Source: Candidatus Omnitrophota bacterium (GTDB taxonomy: Bacteria > Omnitrophota > Gorgyraeia > Zapsychrales > Zapsychraceae). Taken from it: 64,000 bases of DNA. The notes under the pieces were generated by a model that saw only the letters and a program-made list of their open reading frames with translations, did no database searches and had not been told where the DNA came from. The position numbers were made by a program, and so were the translations under genes. Shown one piece after another: positions 1-8,775 of this stretch. The stretch spans positions 10,507 to 74,506 of the forward strand of contig JAGOSC010000004.1 in NCBI GenBank assembly GCA_018062515.1, read 5' to 3'. Numbering within the stretch: position 1 is the stretch's first letter; each line of letters opens with the position of its first letter.

Positions 1-75
1 TTGAAACGCCCGATTTAAAGCTGATTCCAAATCTTCCAAATGGTCCAGATGCGCATGTGTATCGTACGTCACCAT
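1..75 (-). CDS. tatD: TatD-family metal-dependent hydrolase, 5' end only
   Basis: Only the first 25 codons lie in the window; the gene runs off the left edge. The peptide carries the N-terminal HAHLD motif (residues 7-11), whose two histidines bind metal in the TatD amidohydrolase superfamily (3'-5' DNase or D-aminoacyl-tRNA-quality-control relatives). It starts 5 bp after the dtd stop codon, so the two are very probably cotranscribed. With only the first metal motif visible, the family call is good but the exact activity is open. Confidence 0.72.
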   Translation of the reverse strand, partial: MVTYDTHAHLDHLEDLESALNRAFQ

Positions 76-80
76 GTTCG

Positions 81-518
81 TTAACTTTCCAACATGAATG
101 TTACCGGACCGTCATTGACCAAAGAAACTTCCATCGTGGCTCTGAATCGCCCAGTTTCAACTTTAAGTCCCTGCAATTTTAACTGTTCGACAAAATAATG
201 ATAAATCCTTTCTGCTTCCGCCGGCTCGGCGGCCTGATCAAACGAAGGGCGACGGCCTTTACTGCAATCCCCATAAAGCGTAAACTGAGAAACAACGAGA
301 AATTCGGACTTTATATCTAAAGCAGAAAGATTCATTTTTCCCTCTGTGTCGTCAAATATTCTCAGATCACAGATTTTCTGAACAAAATAATCGGCTAAAT
401 TGATGGAATCTTTTTTAGAAATACCCAAAAAAATCAGTATTCCCTTGCCGATGGCACCGACAACTTTCTTGTCAACCTTTACATCAGCCTGTTTTACTCT
501 TTGGATAAGAAGTTTCAT
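81..518 (-). CDS. dtd: D-aminoacyl-tRNA deacylase
   Basis: Hydrolyses D-amino acids (and glycine mischarged on tRNA-Ala) from tRNA in the cytoplasm. The 145-residue length is that of the family. Both active-site signatures are present: SQFTLYGD with the following KGRRPSF near residues 77-93, and the NDGPVT element near the C-terminus that supplies the cross-subunit Gly-Pro motif. The ATG at 518 gives the canonical N-terminus MKLLIQRV. It has no clear Shine-Dalgarno; a promoter lies about 22 nt upstream. It is followed directly by tatD. Confidence 0.96.
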   Translation of the reverse strand: MKLLIQRVKQADVKVDKKVVGAIGKGILIFLGISKKDSINLADYFVQKICDLRIFDDTEGKMNLSALDIKSEFLVVSQFTLYGDCSKGRRPSFDQAAEPAEAERIYHYFVEQLKLQGLKVETGRFRATMEVSLVNDGPVTFMLES

Positions 519-546
519 AATAATAAATACTATTAATATTTTTAAG

Positions 547-576
547 ACTTTAGCATAGTTTTACTTTATCGGTCAA
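547..576 (-). promoter_or_regulatory. Predicted sigma70 promoter for dtd-tatD
   Basis: On the minus strand TTGACC (571-576) is followed after 18 bp by TAAAGT (547-552), which has an upstream TG (extended -10). The expected start is near 541, giving a leader of about 22 nt before dtd. Prediction from consensus only. Confidence 0.6.
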
Positions 577-629
577 TTATTAAAATCTGTATTCATTGAC
601 AGTATTTGGCTTTTATGTTAGAAAAAACG

Positions 630-2855
630 ATGAAATTAGAAAAAGTTTTACAAGACAATGCCTTTTCCCCCGAAGCCACACAAACATTCCTTTCTTCTGG
701 AATAAAAGATCTTTATCCGCCTCAAGCCCAAGCTATTCAAAAAGGAATTTTACAAGGAAAGAACGTATTGATGGCCGTACCGACGGCGGCAGGTAAAACA
801 TTGGTTGCCGAGCTTTGTATGGTTCATTCTATTCTAAAGAAAAACGGGCGGTGTCTTTACATCGCTCCTTTAAAAGCCCTGGCTAGTGAAAAATATAATG
901 ATTTCAAGAAAAAATATGAACATTTAGGTGTTCATGTCGGATTGGCTATCGGGGACCATGATACTCCAAGCCGGGAGCTCGGCCGTTATAATATCGTCGT
1001 CGCTACCGCCGAAAAAGTTGATTCATTGATGCGCTCAAAATCCAAATCGATCGTCGAGGCTTTAACCGTCATTGTCCTTGATGAAATTCACTTTATCAAT
1101 GATGCCTCGCGCGGGCCTACGATGGAAATTCTCACCGCCAGAATTAAAGAAATAAATCCAAACATACAAATTTTAGCGCTCAGCGCGACGATTAGTAATG
1201 CCGATGAAATGGCTGATTGGTTGGGGGCAAATCTTGTCAGTAGCAAATGGCGCCCTATTCCCTTAAAAGAGGGGGTTTATTTTAATGGTCAAATTGATTT
1301 TGACGATGCGGCCAGCCGGGTTATTACAGAAGAAGCCCGTGATGATGTCAGCAAACTGACATTGGATACTTTACGGGCAAAAGGTCAGGTTTTAATCTTT
1401 GTAGGGTCACGCCGATCAGCTCAGTCGGTGAGCCGTGATGTAAGCTCGTCGGTGGTCAAGATTCTGACGGCTGAAGAAAAAAAGAAACTTTTGGAATTGT
1501 CGAAAAAAATTGTAGGTTCTCCGTCGGATTCTACGAAAGTCTGCCAAAAACTGGCTGATGTGATCAAATGCGGCGTTGCTTTTCATCATGCGGGACTTAA
1601 ACCTCGCCAGCGGGATTTGATTGAAGAAAATTTTAAGAATACCTTGATTAAGGTTATTGGATGCACCCCGACATTGGCCGCCGGCGTTAATCTTCCGGCC
1701 CGACGAGCAATTATCCGTGATTGTAAACGCTACGAAAGCGGAGTGGGCAGCGTTTATATTCCAACCGCTGAATACAAACAATGTGCTGGTCGCGCTGGAC
1801 GCCCTCAATATGATGATCAAGGCGAAGCCATTTTAATCGCCAAGACACTGTCTGAATCCTCAACATTATTTGAACGTTATATTCACGCTGATCCGGAGCC
1901 GGTTGTTTCTAAGCTTGCCGATGAGTCGGCTTTACGGATTCACGTCCTCTCTTCTATTGCGGGGGGTTATGCCTCTGATGTTCAAAGTATGCTCAATTTT
2001 ATGAAACATACTTTCTTATATCATCAGCAATTAGAACCAAATCTGGATGAGATCATCACGCACATGTTTGAATTTCTTCATCGCGAAGGTTTTATTGAAA
2101 AAACCGGCCAGCGTTTTTTTGCTACACCATTTGGAAGTTTGACGAGTCGAATTTACATCGACCCGTGGACGAGCATTTTGATACGGCAAGGGCTCAATCA
2201 AATCAATGAAAGCAGGCCTTATTCCGACGTGGGTATGCTGCATCTTTTGACTTGCACCCCCGATTGTCCGACATTAAAAAGCCTTGGCAAGGATATTGTC
2301 GAGGAGCTAGAACAATTTTCCACCCATTTTCATAATGAGTTCTTACTGACCCCCGAAAACACTCACAAACTGGATGATTATTTCTTTTATATGGCGACGG
2401 TTAAAACCACGTGGATGTTAAACCAGTGGATCGAGGAAGACCGTGAAGATGTTATCTGTGATAAATTTAATATTGGGCCCGGCGATATTTATCGCCATGT
2501 TGAATCGACCCAATGGCTGCTGTATGCAGCGACGACGATTGCGGATTTAGACCGGAAAAAATCTCTTACTTTCAAACTTGAAAATTTAAGATTACGCGTT
2601 CGTTATGGAATAAAAGAAGAATTATTAGAATTGATTCAACTCAAAGGAATCGGAAGAATTCGTGCCCGTCATTTAATTGAAAATGGTATAACTAATCTTA
2701 AAAGTCTTCAATTTATACCGAGTGAGCAATTGGCAGCTTTACCATCCATTGGTATTGCGCTGGCTAAAGATATTAAACTACAACTTCTTAATAGTCCGGT
2801 CCGACGCCCTCTTGAGCCGGCCGCTTCCATTTCCGACGAGAAGTGGGGAGATTAA
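630..2855 (+). CDS. Hel308-like Ski2-family DNA helicase
   Basis: An ATP-dependent 3'-5' helicase of the archaeal Hel308 type, expected to act on stalled replication forks. Counting from the ATG at 630: Walker A AVPTAAGKT (49-57), DEIH box (151-154), LSATISNADE (motif III), and motif VI QCAGRAGRP (384-392). The stretch after motif III (SSKWRPIPLKEGVY) is typical of Hel308. A helix-hairpin-helix-like tail (LKGIGRIRARHL and LPSIGIALAKDI) closes the protein at about 665-715. The length (741 aa) suits Hel308. Starts at TTG606 or ATG615 are possible; 630 best matches the family N-terminus. The next gene begins directly at the stop codon. A bacterial host for this archaeal family suggests old transfer (inference). 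Confidence 0.88.
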   Translation: MKLEKVLQDNAFSPEATQTFLSSGIKDLYPPQAQAIQKGILQGKNVLMAVPTAAGKTLVAELCMVHSILKKNGRCLYIAPLKALASEKYNDFKKKYEHLGVHVGLAIGDHDTPSRELGRYNIVVATAEKVDSLMRSKSKSIVEALTVIVLDEIHFINDASRGPTMEILTARIKEINPNIQILALSATISNADEMADWLGANLVSSKWRPIPLKEGVYFNGQIDFDDAASRVITEEARDDVSKLTLDTLRAKGQVLIFVGSRRSAQSVSRDVSSSVVKILTAEEKKKLLELSKKIVGSPSDSTKVCQKLADVIKCGVAFHHAGLKPRQRDLIEENFKNTLIKVIGCTPTLAAGVNLPARRAIIRDCKRYESGVGSVYIPTAEYKQCAGRAGRPQYDDQGEAILIAKTLSESSTLFERYIHADPEPVVSKLADESALRIHVLSSIAGGYASDVQSMLNFMKHTFLYHQQLEPNLDEIITHMFEFLHREGFIEKTGQRFFATPFGSLTSRIYIDPWTSILIRQGLNQINESRPYSDVGMLHLLTCTPDCPTLKSLGKDIVEELEQFSTHFHNEFLLTPENTHKLDDYFFYMATVKTTWMLNQWIEEDREDVICDKFNIGPGDIYRHVESTQWLLYAATTIADLDRKKSLTFKLENLRLRVRYGIKEELLELIQLKGIGRIRARHLIENGITNLKSLQFIPSEQLAALPSIGIALAKDIKLQLLNSPVRRPLEPAASISDEKWGD

Positions 2856-4481
2856 ATGCTGAAAATCTTTCGGCCGCTCTTAATCATTTCCTCCATTATT
2901 CTTTACCTTGGGTGGATTTATTTTCCCGCGCTAACAACGCATTATTTGCATCATGACGATGTAAATTATTTTTACATAACAACCACGCAACACAAACCGA
3001 AAAATTATCAGCTCAGCTTGGCTTCCGGCCGGTTTATCGGGGCGCGTATTTATGCGGCATATGGATTATTCGTCAAATCCATTGCTGACTTAAGTTTTCT
3101 TCGCATCAGCAGTTTTATCCAACTTATTATCTGCGTTTTAATCATCTATGCTTTATTGATTAAGTATTTAAAGAATCCATTCCATGCTTTATGTATTTCG
3201 GCGCTTATGGGTACACTGCCTGGCTTTCAGGTATTAGTCACTTTTGCGGCCTATGCTTTTCAAACCACTGGGGCTTTGCTCGGACTTACTGCCGCTTATC
3301 TCATCAATAGAATTCCTGACGACCAAAACCTCTGGAAGCGCCTTATTCATCCTTTTAATTTATTATCCATTCTCTGCCTACTTGCGGGCTTTGGAGTTCA
3401 CCCTTCTACACCGCTGCTTTATTGGACAGGAATTACAATTCTATTTTTATGCCATTCGGAACACTTTTCGTTTAAAACCGTAATAGTGAAAATGATAAAT
3501 CCCTTTTTTACCGCATTTTGTTCCATGACATTGTATGCCGGCATCTTAAAGATAACAAAAAAGTATTTTACCAACATTGATATCGGTGCTTATAATCCGT
3601 ACACGATTGCTAATAACTATGTTGAAAAAATAAATTGGTTTTTCCAAGAACCGTTTTTAAATTCGCTAAATTTGTGGAATATATTTCCGAACCATTTTAT
3701 AGCTAATACGTTACTTATTTTTATTTTACTTACCGCTATGGTTTATTGTATATATACCTGTGTCAAATCTCCAGCTAGCCGTCGAAAAAGTATTATTTTT
3801 AAATTTCTATTTATTGGAATCATTTTATCCGCATTTATATTCTTGAGCTTCATCACTAATCTTTTGGCTGTAAAAAACGCTCCGTATTACCGCTGTTGTC
3901 TGGCCTTAACTACAATTATCTTACTTTTTTTTCTATTAAGTTTACGTCAATGGTTTATGTTTCTTCCTCCTAAATTTAACCAAATTTTATTCTCGGGCTT
4001 TTTATTTATTTGTTTAATTCTGACGGGCATAAATGCCCGAACAAATTTAACCAATTACCGTGTCAGGCCCAGTCAAATAGAACTTGCGCTTCTGATGAAA
4101 ACACTTAAGGGAGTAAACTTCTTTGAGTACCAACGTATTTATGTTGTTCAGCCAGACCAATCCATAATTAAAACCCGTTATGATGAGTTCGGCACGCCTA
4201 CATCGCAGTATACTTTCGACATTATTGGGTTTATTGCTGCCGGAATCCGCGAATGCGTCAAAAACAACTATTCGATATACTATTTTAATTTTGATTACCC
4301 GACTAGCGTGGCCACATTTATCTTCTCGGACAAAAACGGAAAGAGGTACGCGTTTGATATAATCATTGCTACCGGATCGGATGACAAGCGGGTTAAAGAA
4401 GCACCGCCGACCTTAACAATTGACATGACACCTTTATATTACCGAAATGGGGAATTAGCGTACTTAAGAAGTGAAAATTAG
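2856..4481 (+). CDS. Polytopic membrane protein, GtrII/GT-C glycosyltransferase-like (copy 1)
   Basis: A 541-residue inner-membrane protein with about ten hydrophobic spans, starting with one at residues 5-25. A strong GGGGAG ribosome site sits within the end of the helicase gene and the ATG directly follows its TAA, so translation is probably coupled. After the first span comes HHDDVNYF (about 32-39); an Asp-Asp pair in the first periplasmic loop is typical of GT-C glycosyltransferases, and the following SGRFIGARIY resembles the Gly-Arg segment of the GtrII family. The last ~120 residues are soluble. A likely role is transfer of a lipid-linked sugar to a surface glycan, but substrate and even enzyme class are inferred. 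A paralogue follows. Confidence 0.6.
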   Translation: MLKIFRPLLIISSIILYLGWIYFPALTTHYLHHDDVNYFYITTTQHKPKNYQLSLASGRFIGARIYAAYGLFVKSIADLSFLRISSFIQLIICVLIIYALLIKYLKNPFHALCISALMGTLPGFQVLVTFAAYAFQTTGALLGLTAAYLINRIPDDQNLWKRLIHPFNLLSILCLLAGFGVHPSTPLLYWTGITILFLCHSEHFSFKTVIVKMINPFFTAFCSMTLYAGILKITKKYFTNIDIGAYNPYTIANNYVEKINWFFQEPFLNSLNLWNIFPNHFIANTLLIFILLTAMVYCIYTCVKSPASRRKSIIFKFLFIGIILSAFIFLSFITNLLAVKNAPYYRCCLALTTIILLFFLLSLRQWFMFLPPKFNQILFSGFLFICLILTGINARTNLTNYRVRPSQIELALLMKTLKGVNFFEYQRIYVVQPDQSIIKTRYDEFGTPTSQYTFDIIGFIAAGIRECVKNNYSIYYFNFDYPTSVATFIFSDKNGKRYAFDIIIATGSDDKRVKEAPPTLTIDMTPLYYRNGELAYLRSEN

Positions 4482-4562
4482 AAATATTATTACTCTAATC
4501 TTTCTTTCAAATTCTGTGTCGACTTCTTTTTTCCGTTTCAGACGAAAAAACTGGAATAATTA

Positions 4563-6185
4563 ATGTTAAAAATCGTTCGACCTATACTTGTTACTTTTTC
4601 AATTATTCTTTACCTTGGGTGGATTTATTTTCCCGCGTTGACAACCCACTATTTACATCATGATGATGTAAATTATTTTTTGAGAACAACCACCCAAACT
4701 GAACCCAAAGGGTATCAATTCAGCCTGGCTATTGGCCGGTTTGTAGGTGCCCGCATCTATGCTGCCTATGGAGCATTGGTGAATTCCGTCGCTGATTTAA
4801 ACCTCCTTCGCATCAGCAGTTTTATTCAAATCATCATTTGTATCTTGATCCTGTATCATTTACTGACCAGATATTTAAAAAATCGATTCCATGCCTTGAG
4901 TATTTCTCTACTCATCGGTACTTTGCCAGGTTTTCAGGTATTAGTTACCTTTGCCGCTTATGCTTTTCAAACAACCGGAGCATTGCTTGGGCTTACAGCG
5001 GCTTATATCCTCAGTAGGATTCCCGCCGATGAAAATAATCCGAAATATTTTATTCATCCTTTAAATCTATTATCTATTCCCTGTTTAATCGCCGCCATTG
5101 CGACTCATCCGTCGACATCGCTGCTTTACTGGGCGGGCATAACCATCTTATTTTTATCTTACGCGAAAGATTATTCTTTGAAAACAACGGCATTAAAAAT
5201 GATAAATCCTTTCTTTACGGCATTTGTTTCTATGGGATTGTACGCCGTCATTATAGGTGTGACAAAAAAATATTTTAATACGACTCATCTTGGTTTTTAT
5301 GATCCGTACGGCATAACCGTCGACTATATAGAGAAATTAAAATGGTTTTTCCGTGAACCATTTTTCAACTCTCTGAATTTATGGAATATCTTTCCAAATC
5401 ATCTGATCGCAAACGGAGTACTCATTTTTATTTTAATAACCGCTTTTGCTTACGGCGCATGTTCAATTATTAAATCTCCGATAAGTATTCGAAAAAATCT
5501 TATTCTTAGATTCATATTTATTGGAATCCTTTTATCAGCGCTTCTATTTTTAAGTTTTATAACCAATCTTCTAGCAGTGAGCAATGCTCCTTATTACCGG
5601 TGCTGTATTGCGCTAGGAACCATTATTTTAATTCTACTTTTCTTATCCATACGTCAATGGTTTGAATTATTTCCGACAATGTACCGGCAGCATATGTTTT
5701 CCCTGTTCTTGCTTCTATGTTTAATCTTCGTTGGCTATTACGCGAGACTTACTCTAGTCAATAATAGGGTGAAGCCCAGCCAAATCGAATTTGCGCATTT
5801 GATGAGTTCGCTTAAAAAAGTCAATTTATTTCAATATCAACGGATATATGTTATTCAACTAGACCGTTTCCTCATTAAAACCCGTTATGATGAATTCGGA
5901 ACACCAACGACGCATTACGATGAAGATATTATTGGTTTTATTTCTGCCGGAATCCGGGAGTATGTCAAAAATGAATATACGGCCTATTACATAGGATTTG
6001 ATTTTAAAACGAAAATCGCCACGTACATTTTCATGGATAAGAATGGTGAGAAGCACGCCTTTTATGTCATGATCAGCGCGGGGGCCCAAGACAAAGCGAT
6101 TAACGGGATGGACGCAACACTAGTTATAGACATGACACCCTTATATTACAAGTCGGGTGAATTGGCCTATTTGCGATTGGAATAG
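4563..6185 (+). CDS. Polytopic membrane protein, GtrII/GT-C-like (copy 2, tandem paralogue)
   Basis: A 540-residue protein that aligns along its whole length with the preceding gene: the same start (MLKI.RP), the same YLGWIYFPALTTHYLHHDD segment, the same soluble C-terminal part ending in DMTPLYY..GELAYLR. Hydrophobic spans and the Asp-Asp pair are conserved. Divergence is greatest in the loops (for example FKTVIVKM versus LKTTALKM), so this is a duplication that has since diverged. An 81-bp spacer separates the copies. The gene ends 1 bp before recO on the opposite strand, with no evident terminator. Confidence 0.6.
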   Translation: MLKIVRPILVTFSIILYLGWIYFPALTTHYLHHDDVNYFLRTTTQTEPKGYQFSLAIGRFVGARIYAAYGALVNSVADLNLLRISSFIQIIICILILYHLLTRYLKNRFHALSISLLIGTLPGFQVLVTFAAYAFQTTGALLGLTAAYILSRIPADENNPKYFIHPLNLLSIPCLIAAIATHPSTSLLYWAGITILFLSYAKDYSLKTTALKMINPFFTAFVSMGLYAVIIGVTKKYFNTTHLGFYDPYGITVDYIEKLKWFFREPFFNSLNLWNIFPNHLIANGVLIFILITAFAYGACSIIKSPISIRKNLILRFIFIGILLSALLFLSFITNLLAVSNAPYYRCCIALGTIILILLFLSIRQWFELFPTMYRQHMFSLFLLLCLIFVGYYARLTLVNNRVKPSQIEFAHLMSSLKKVNLFQYQRIYVIQLDRFLIKTRYDEFGTPTTHYDEDIIGFISAGIREYVKNEYTAYYIGFDFKTKIATYIFMDKNGEKHAFYVMISAGAQDKAINGMDATLVIDMTPLYYKSGELAYLRLE

Positions 6186-6186
6186 G

Positions 6187-6918
6187 CTATAAATATTTTG
6201 ATGATTTAACTTTTCTTTCGAGATGATAGACGAGAAAATTATCGAGGATATATTTTAATTCGGCTTTAACTTTTCTGGTTAAACCAATACGCAGACAATC
6301 TTCCCACTTATTTCTTTCAATGTGAAGCAATGTTGAAACGGCCCCTTTGGATATCAGCGTAAAACTCGTTTCTGCCGTCGGACATTCGTGACAGACAAGC
6401 CCGCCGGAAATCATACTAAATCGAACCTTACCCTCTATTTTCTTATTACATTTAACACAGTTGTCTAAATGCGGACTAAAGCCGGATAACTGTAACATCT
6501 TTATTTGAAGAATATAAATAAGCCGGTCAATATCTTTTTCCGTTTCAAGGCGTTCCAAAAAATTTTTCATCAACTGATATACGTCGGCATTGATTTGTTC
6601 AATCTGCATGATCTTGTCGACCAATTCGAGACCATAATTCGCCGCAACGTTTTTTTCATAATCTTTTCTGACGAGGAAATAATACTCTTTAAGATCACAA
6701 TGACTAACTAAATGAAGATCTGAATTTCTATAATGATAATAAACAAGGTCATTAACTGAATATTTATCGACGCTGCTTCCGAATTTCTTTGGATCTTTCC
6801 GGATGCCCTTCATGAGGCCGGTTATTTTTCCGTATTCCTTTGTAAAAAAAGTCACAATACGGCTGGTTTCGCGGTAATCAAAGGATTTAAGAACTATCGC
6901 CTCTGTTTTCGGGATCAT
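6187..6918 (-). CDS. recO: DNA repair protein RecO
   Basis: Loads RecA onto SSB-coated single-stranded DNA together with RecR (and RecF) in gap repair. The N-terminal OB fold is recognisable (EAIVLKSFDYRETSRIVTFFT, then GKITGLMKGIRK), followed by the helical part and a zinc site with C-x2-C (CVKC) and C-x2-C (CHEC). At 243 residues it has the family length. It lies 14 bp downstream of ybeY, in the common ybeY-recO order. It is convergent with the membrane-protein gene. Confidence 0.93.
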   Translation of the reverse strand: MIPKTEAIVLKSFDYRETSRIVTFFTKEYGKITGLMKGIRKDPKKFGSSVDKYSVNDLVYYHYRNSDLHLVSHCDLKEYYFLVRKDYEKNVAANYGLELVDKIMQIEQINADVYQLMKNFLERLETEKDIDRLIYILQIKMLQLSGFSPHLDNCVKCNKKIEGKVRFSMISGGLVCHECPTAETSFTLISKGAVSTLLHIERNKWEDCLRIGLTRKVKAELKYILDNFLVYHLERKVKSSKYL

Positions 6919-6932
6919 ATGGGAAGGTTGGG

Positions 6933-7379
6933 TTAAGAGATGGTGTTGTTGACGGTCTTACCTAAATACTCAAGAATTTCCTGCTCCTTTAAACGCATGC
7001 GACGAATGTCTTTACTATTATGGTCGTCATAACCACTCAAGTGAAGAATACCGTGAATGATATATAGAACAAGTTCTTGCTGTTCGGTACTTTTAAATTT
7101 CTTTGCATTTTGCTTGATGGCATCCGTCGAGATAATGACATCACCCGTCAGGCCTGAGCGGTTCTTTGTATCGGATAAATCAAAAGCCAAAACATCAGTC
7201 GCATAACTTCGATTAAGAAATTTTTTGTTTAAAGCACGGATTTTCTGACTGGAAACAAAGACAACCGATAAAACCGAATTCTTAATCTTAAGGTATAAAA
7301 GAATCGCCTGGACTATATTCTTGATCGGGTTGACCTGAAGAGGAATTTTTTTCTGAAGGTTTGTTATGACGATTTCCAT
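6933..7379 (-). CDS. ybeY: Endoribonuclease YbeY (rRNA maturation factor)
   Basis: A metal-dependent RNase of 16S rRNA 3'-end maturation and ribosome quality control. The zinc motif HGILHLSGYDDH matches the family's HGxLHLxGYDH. I place the start at ATG 7379 because AGGAG lies about 11 nt upstream and the protein then begins MEIVITNLQ; this still overlaps the 3' end of the HD-domain gene by 92 bp. Length 148 aa, normal for the family. Order phoH, HD protein, ybeY is a conserved bacterial cluster. Confidence 0.94.
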   Translation of the reverse strand: MEIVITNLQKKIPLQVNPIKNIVQAILLYLKIKNSVLSVVFVSSQKIRALNKKFLNRSYATDVLAFDLSDTKNRSGLTGDVIISTDAIKQNAKKFKSTEQQELVLYIIHGILHLSGYDDHNSKDIRRMRLKEQEILEYLGKTVNNTIS

Positions 7380-8775
7380 CCCTAAACGCACTCCTATTTT
7401 TTCGCTCTGATCCGCTCTTTTTCTCCGGATACTTAACCCGGCCATGATACATGGCCGTCAAAACCCGGATAAATGTTGATGATATTTTATCAATTTCTTT
7501 CAGTGTTAATGGACATTCGTCGAGCTGCCCATCAATGAATTTATTGTTGACCACTTTTTTTACCGTAAATTCAATATTTGACGGGTTTTGATCTTCTAAC
7601 GCTCGCGTGGCACCCTCAACCGAATCAGCGAGGAGAATAATCGCTGTTTCCCGGCTTTGAGGTTTCGGTCCGGGATAACGAAATATTTCTTCATCAATTT
7701 TTTCTCCCTCGCTCGCTTCGGCCACTGATTTCTGATAAAAATAATAAATCAAACTTGTCCCATGGTGCTGCGGGATAAAATCTATAATCACCGGGTTTAA
7801 TTTATATTTCTTGGCTAACTCAATTCCTTCTTTGACATGATTCATAATAACGAGCCGGCTCATGGAAGGTTCGATATTATCATGTTTATTCGGCCCGGCC
7901 ATTTGATTTTCGGTAAAATATTCCGGTTTAACCATCTTTCCGATATCGTGATAATATCCTCCCACCCGCGTTAATAGTGAATGTGCTCCGATGGAGTCGG
8001 CCGCCGCCTCGGCGAGATTACTAACCACCAAGCTATGATGATATGTGCCGGGTGCTTCTAAAATCATTCTTTTAAGTAGAGGTTGATTGAAATCAGATAG
8101 TTCAAGTAAACTAAAATTCGTTAAAACTCCAAATAAATATTCAAAGATCCTCAGTGTAGCCGCGACTAAAAAAGCACTAATAAACCCATTCAAGACGACG
8201 GGAAGTAAATATTGATCTAAAAAAGTCTTTGATATTAATACGTATAGGTGTGGATTTAAAAGAAATATACAAATCGCCTGAATGAATGCGATGTTTACCC
8301 CGGCTAAAATAAGCTTCCCTCTTGTCCTCGCCCCTCTCACGGAATACGCGCCGACCAAGCCGCCCATAAAAAACATCAGCATCATTTCAAGGCCGCCATT
8401 TAAAATTAGGCTGACTAATGTGCTGCTCATAAAAGCCATAACAAATGTCAATGTCCGGCTATTAAATAAGAGCATCGTCAGTAAAGCAATAGCTGGAACC
8501 GGCACGTAATAGTGAGATATATCTGAATAATTTTTTGTAACCTGGGCGAGAAATATTGTGATGACGAGCAATAATCCCAAATTGAGGAAAATTTTAAAGC
8601 TTCCGTGGTTTGAGTAATTAAGATGAAAGCCTAACAGTAATAAGAGAACTGGAATAATCAGGCTATAGCCTAGAAAAAAACAATATCCAATAGCCAAGCA
8701 AAGAAAAACCGTTAATACGCTGATTCTGGTAAAACTTTCCTGTACAGCATGATTACTTTTTTTGATTATGTTCAT
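7288..8775 (-). CDS. PgpH/YqfF-like membrane HD phosphohydrolase lacking the extracellular sensor domain
   Basis: A membrane protein with a block of about seven hydrophobic spans (roughly residues 15-225) followed by an HD-type phosphohydrolase domain (about 235-440) with YHHS and YYHDIGK metal motifs and a downstream QHHGT. PgpH proteins hydrolyse c-di-AMP and usually exceed 650 residues because of a large N-terminal extracytoplasmic 7TMR-HDED domain; here (495 aa) that domain is absent. The position between phoH and ybeY is the usual one for this family. The C-terminal ~40 residues are polar low-complexity and overlap the start of ybeY. I chose ATG 8775, which overlaps phoH by 23 bp. c-di-AMP as substrate is inference. 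Confidence 0.87.
   Translation of the reverse strand: MNIIKKSNHAVQESFTRISVLTVFLCLAIGYCFFLGYSLIIPVLLLLLGFHLNYSNHGSFKIFLNLGLLLVITIFLAQVTKNYSDISHYYVPVPAIALLTMLLFNSRTLTFVMAFMSSTLVSLILNGGLEMMLMFFMGGLVGAYSVRGARTRGKLILAGVNIAFIQAICIFLLNPHLYVLISKTFLDQYLLPVVLNGFISAFLVAATLRIFEYLFGVLTNFSLLELSDFNQPLLKRMILEAPGTYHHSLVVSNLAEAAADSIGAHSLLTRVGGYYHDIGKMVKPEYFTENQMAGPNKHDNIEPSMSRLVIMNHVKEGIELAKKYKLNPVIIDFIPQHHGTSLIYYFYQKSVAEASEGEKIDEEIFRYPGPKPQSRETAIILLADSVEGATRALEDQNPSNIEFTVKKVVNNKFIDGQLDECPLTLKEIDKISSTFIRVLTAMYHGRVKYPEKKSGSERKNRSAFRDGNRHNKPSEKNSSSGQPDQEYSPGDSFIP

Noticed and set aside
596..625. TTGACA at 596-601 as a promoter for the Hel308 gene
   Set aside because: The spacing puts the -10 (TAGAAA) inside the coding region at 619-624, so transcription would begin after the likely start codon.
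1416..1820. Long frame on the opposite strand of the helicase gene
   Set aside because: Fully inside a gene with strong protein motifs, no ribosome site and no recognisable domain; typical shadow frame. The same holds for the other opposite-strand frames in dnaE, groEL, guaA and accC.
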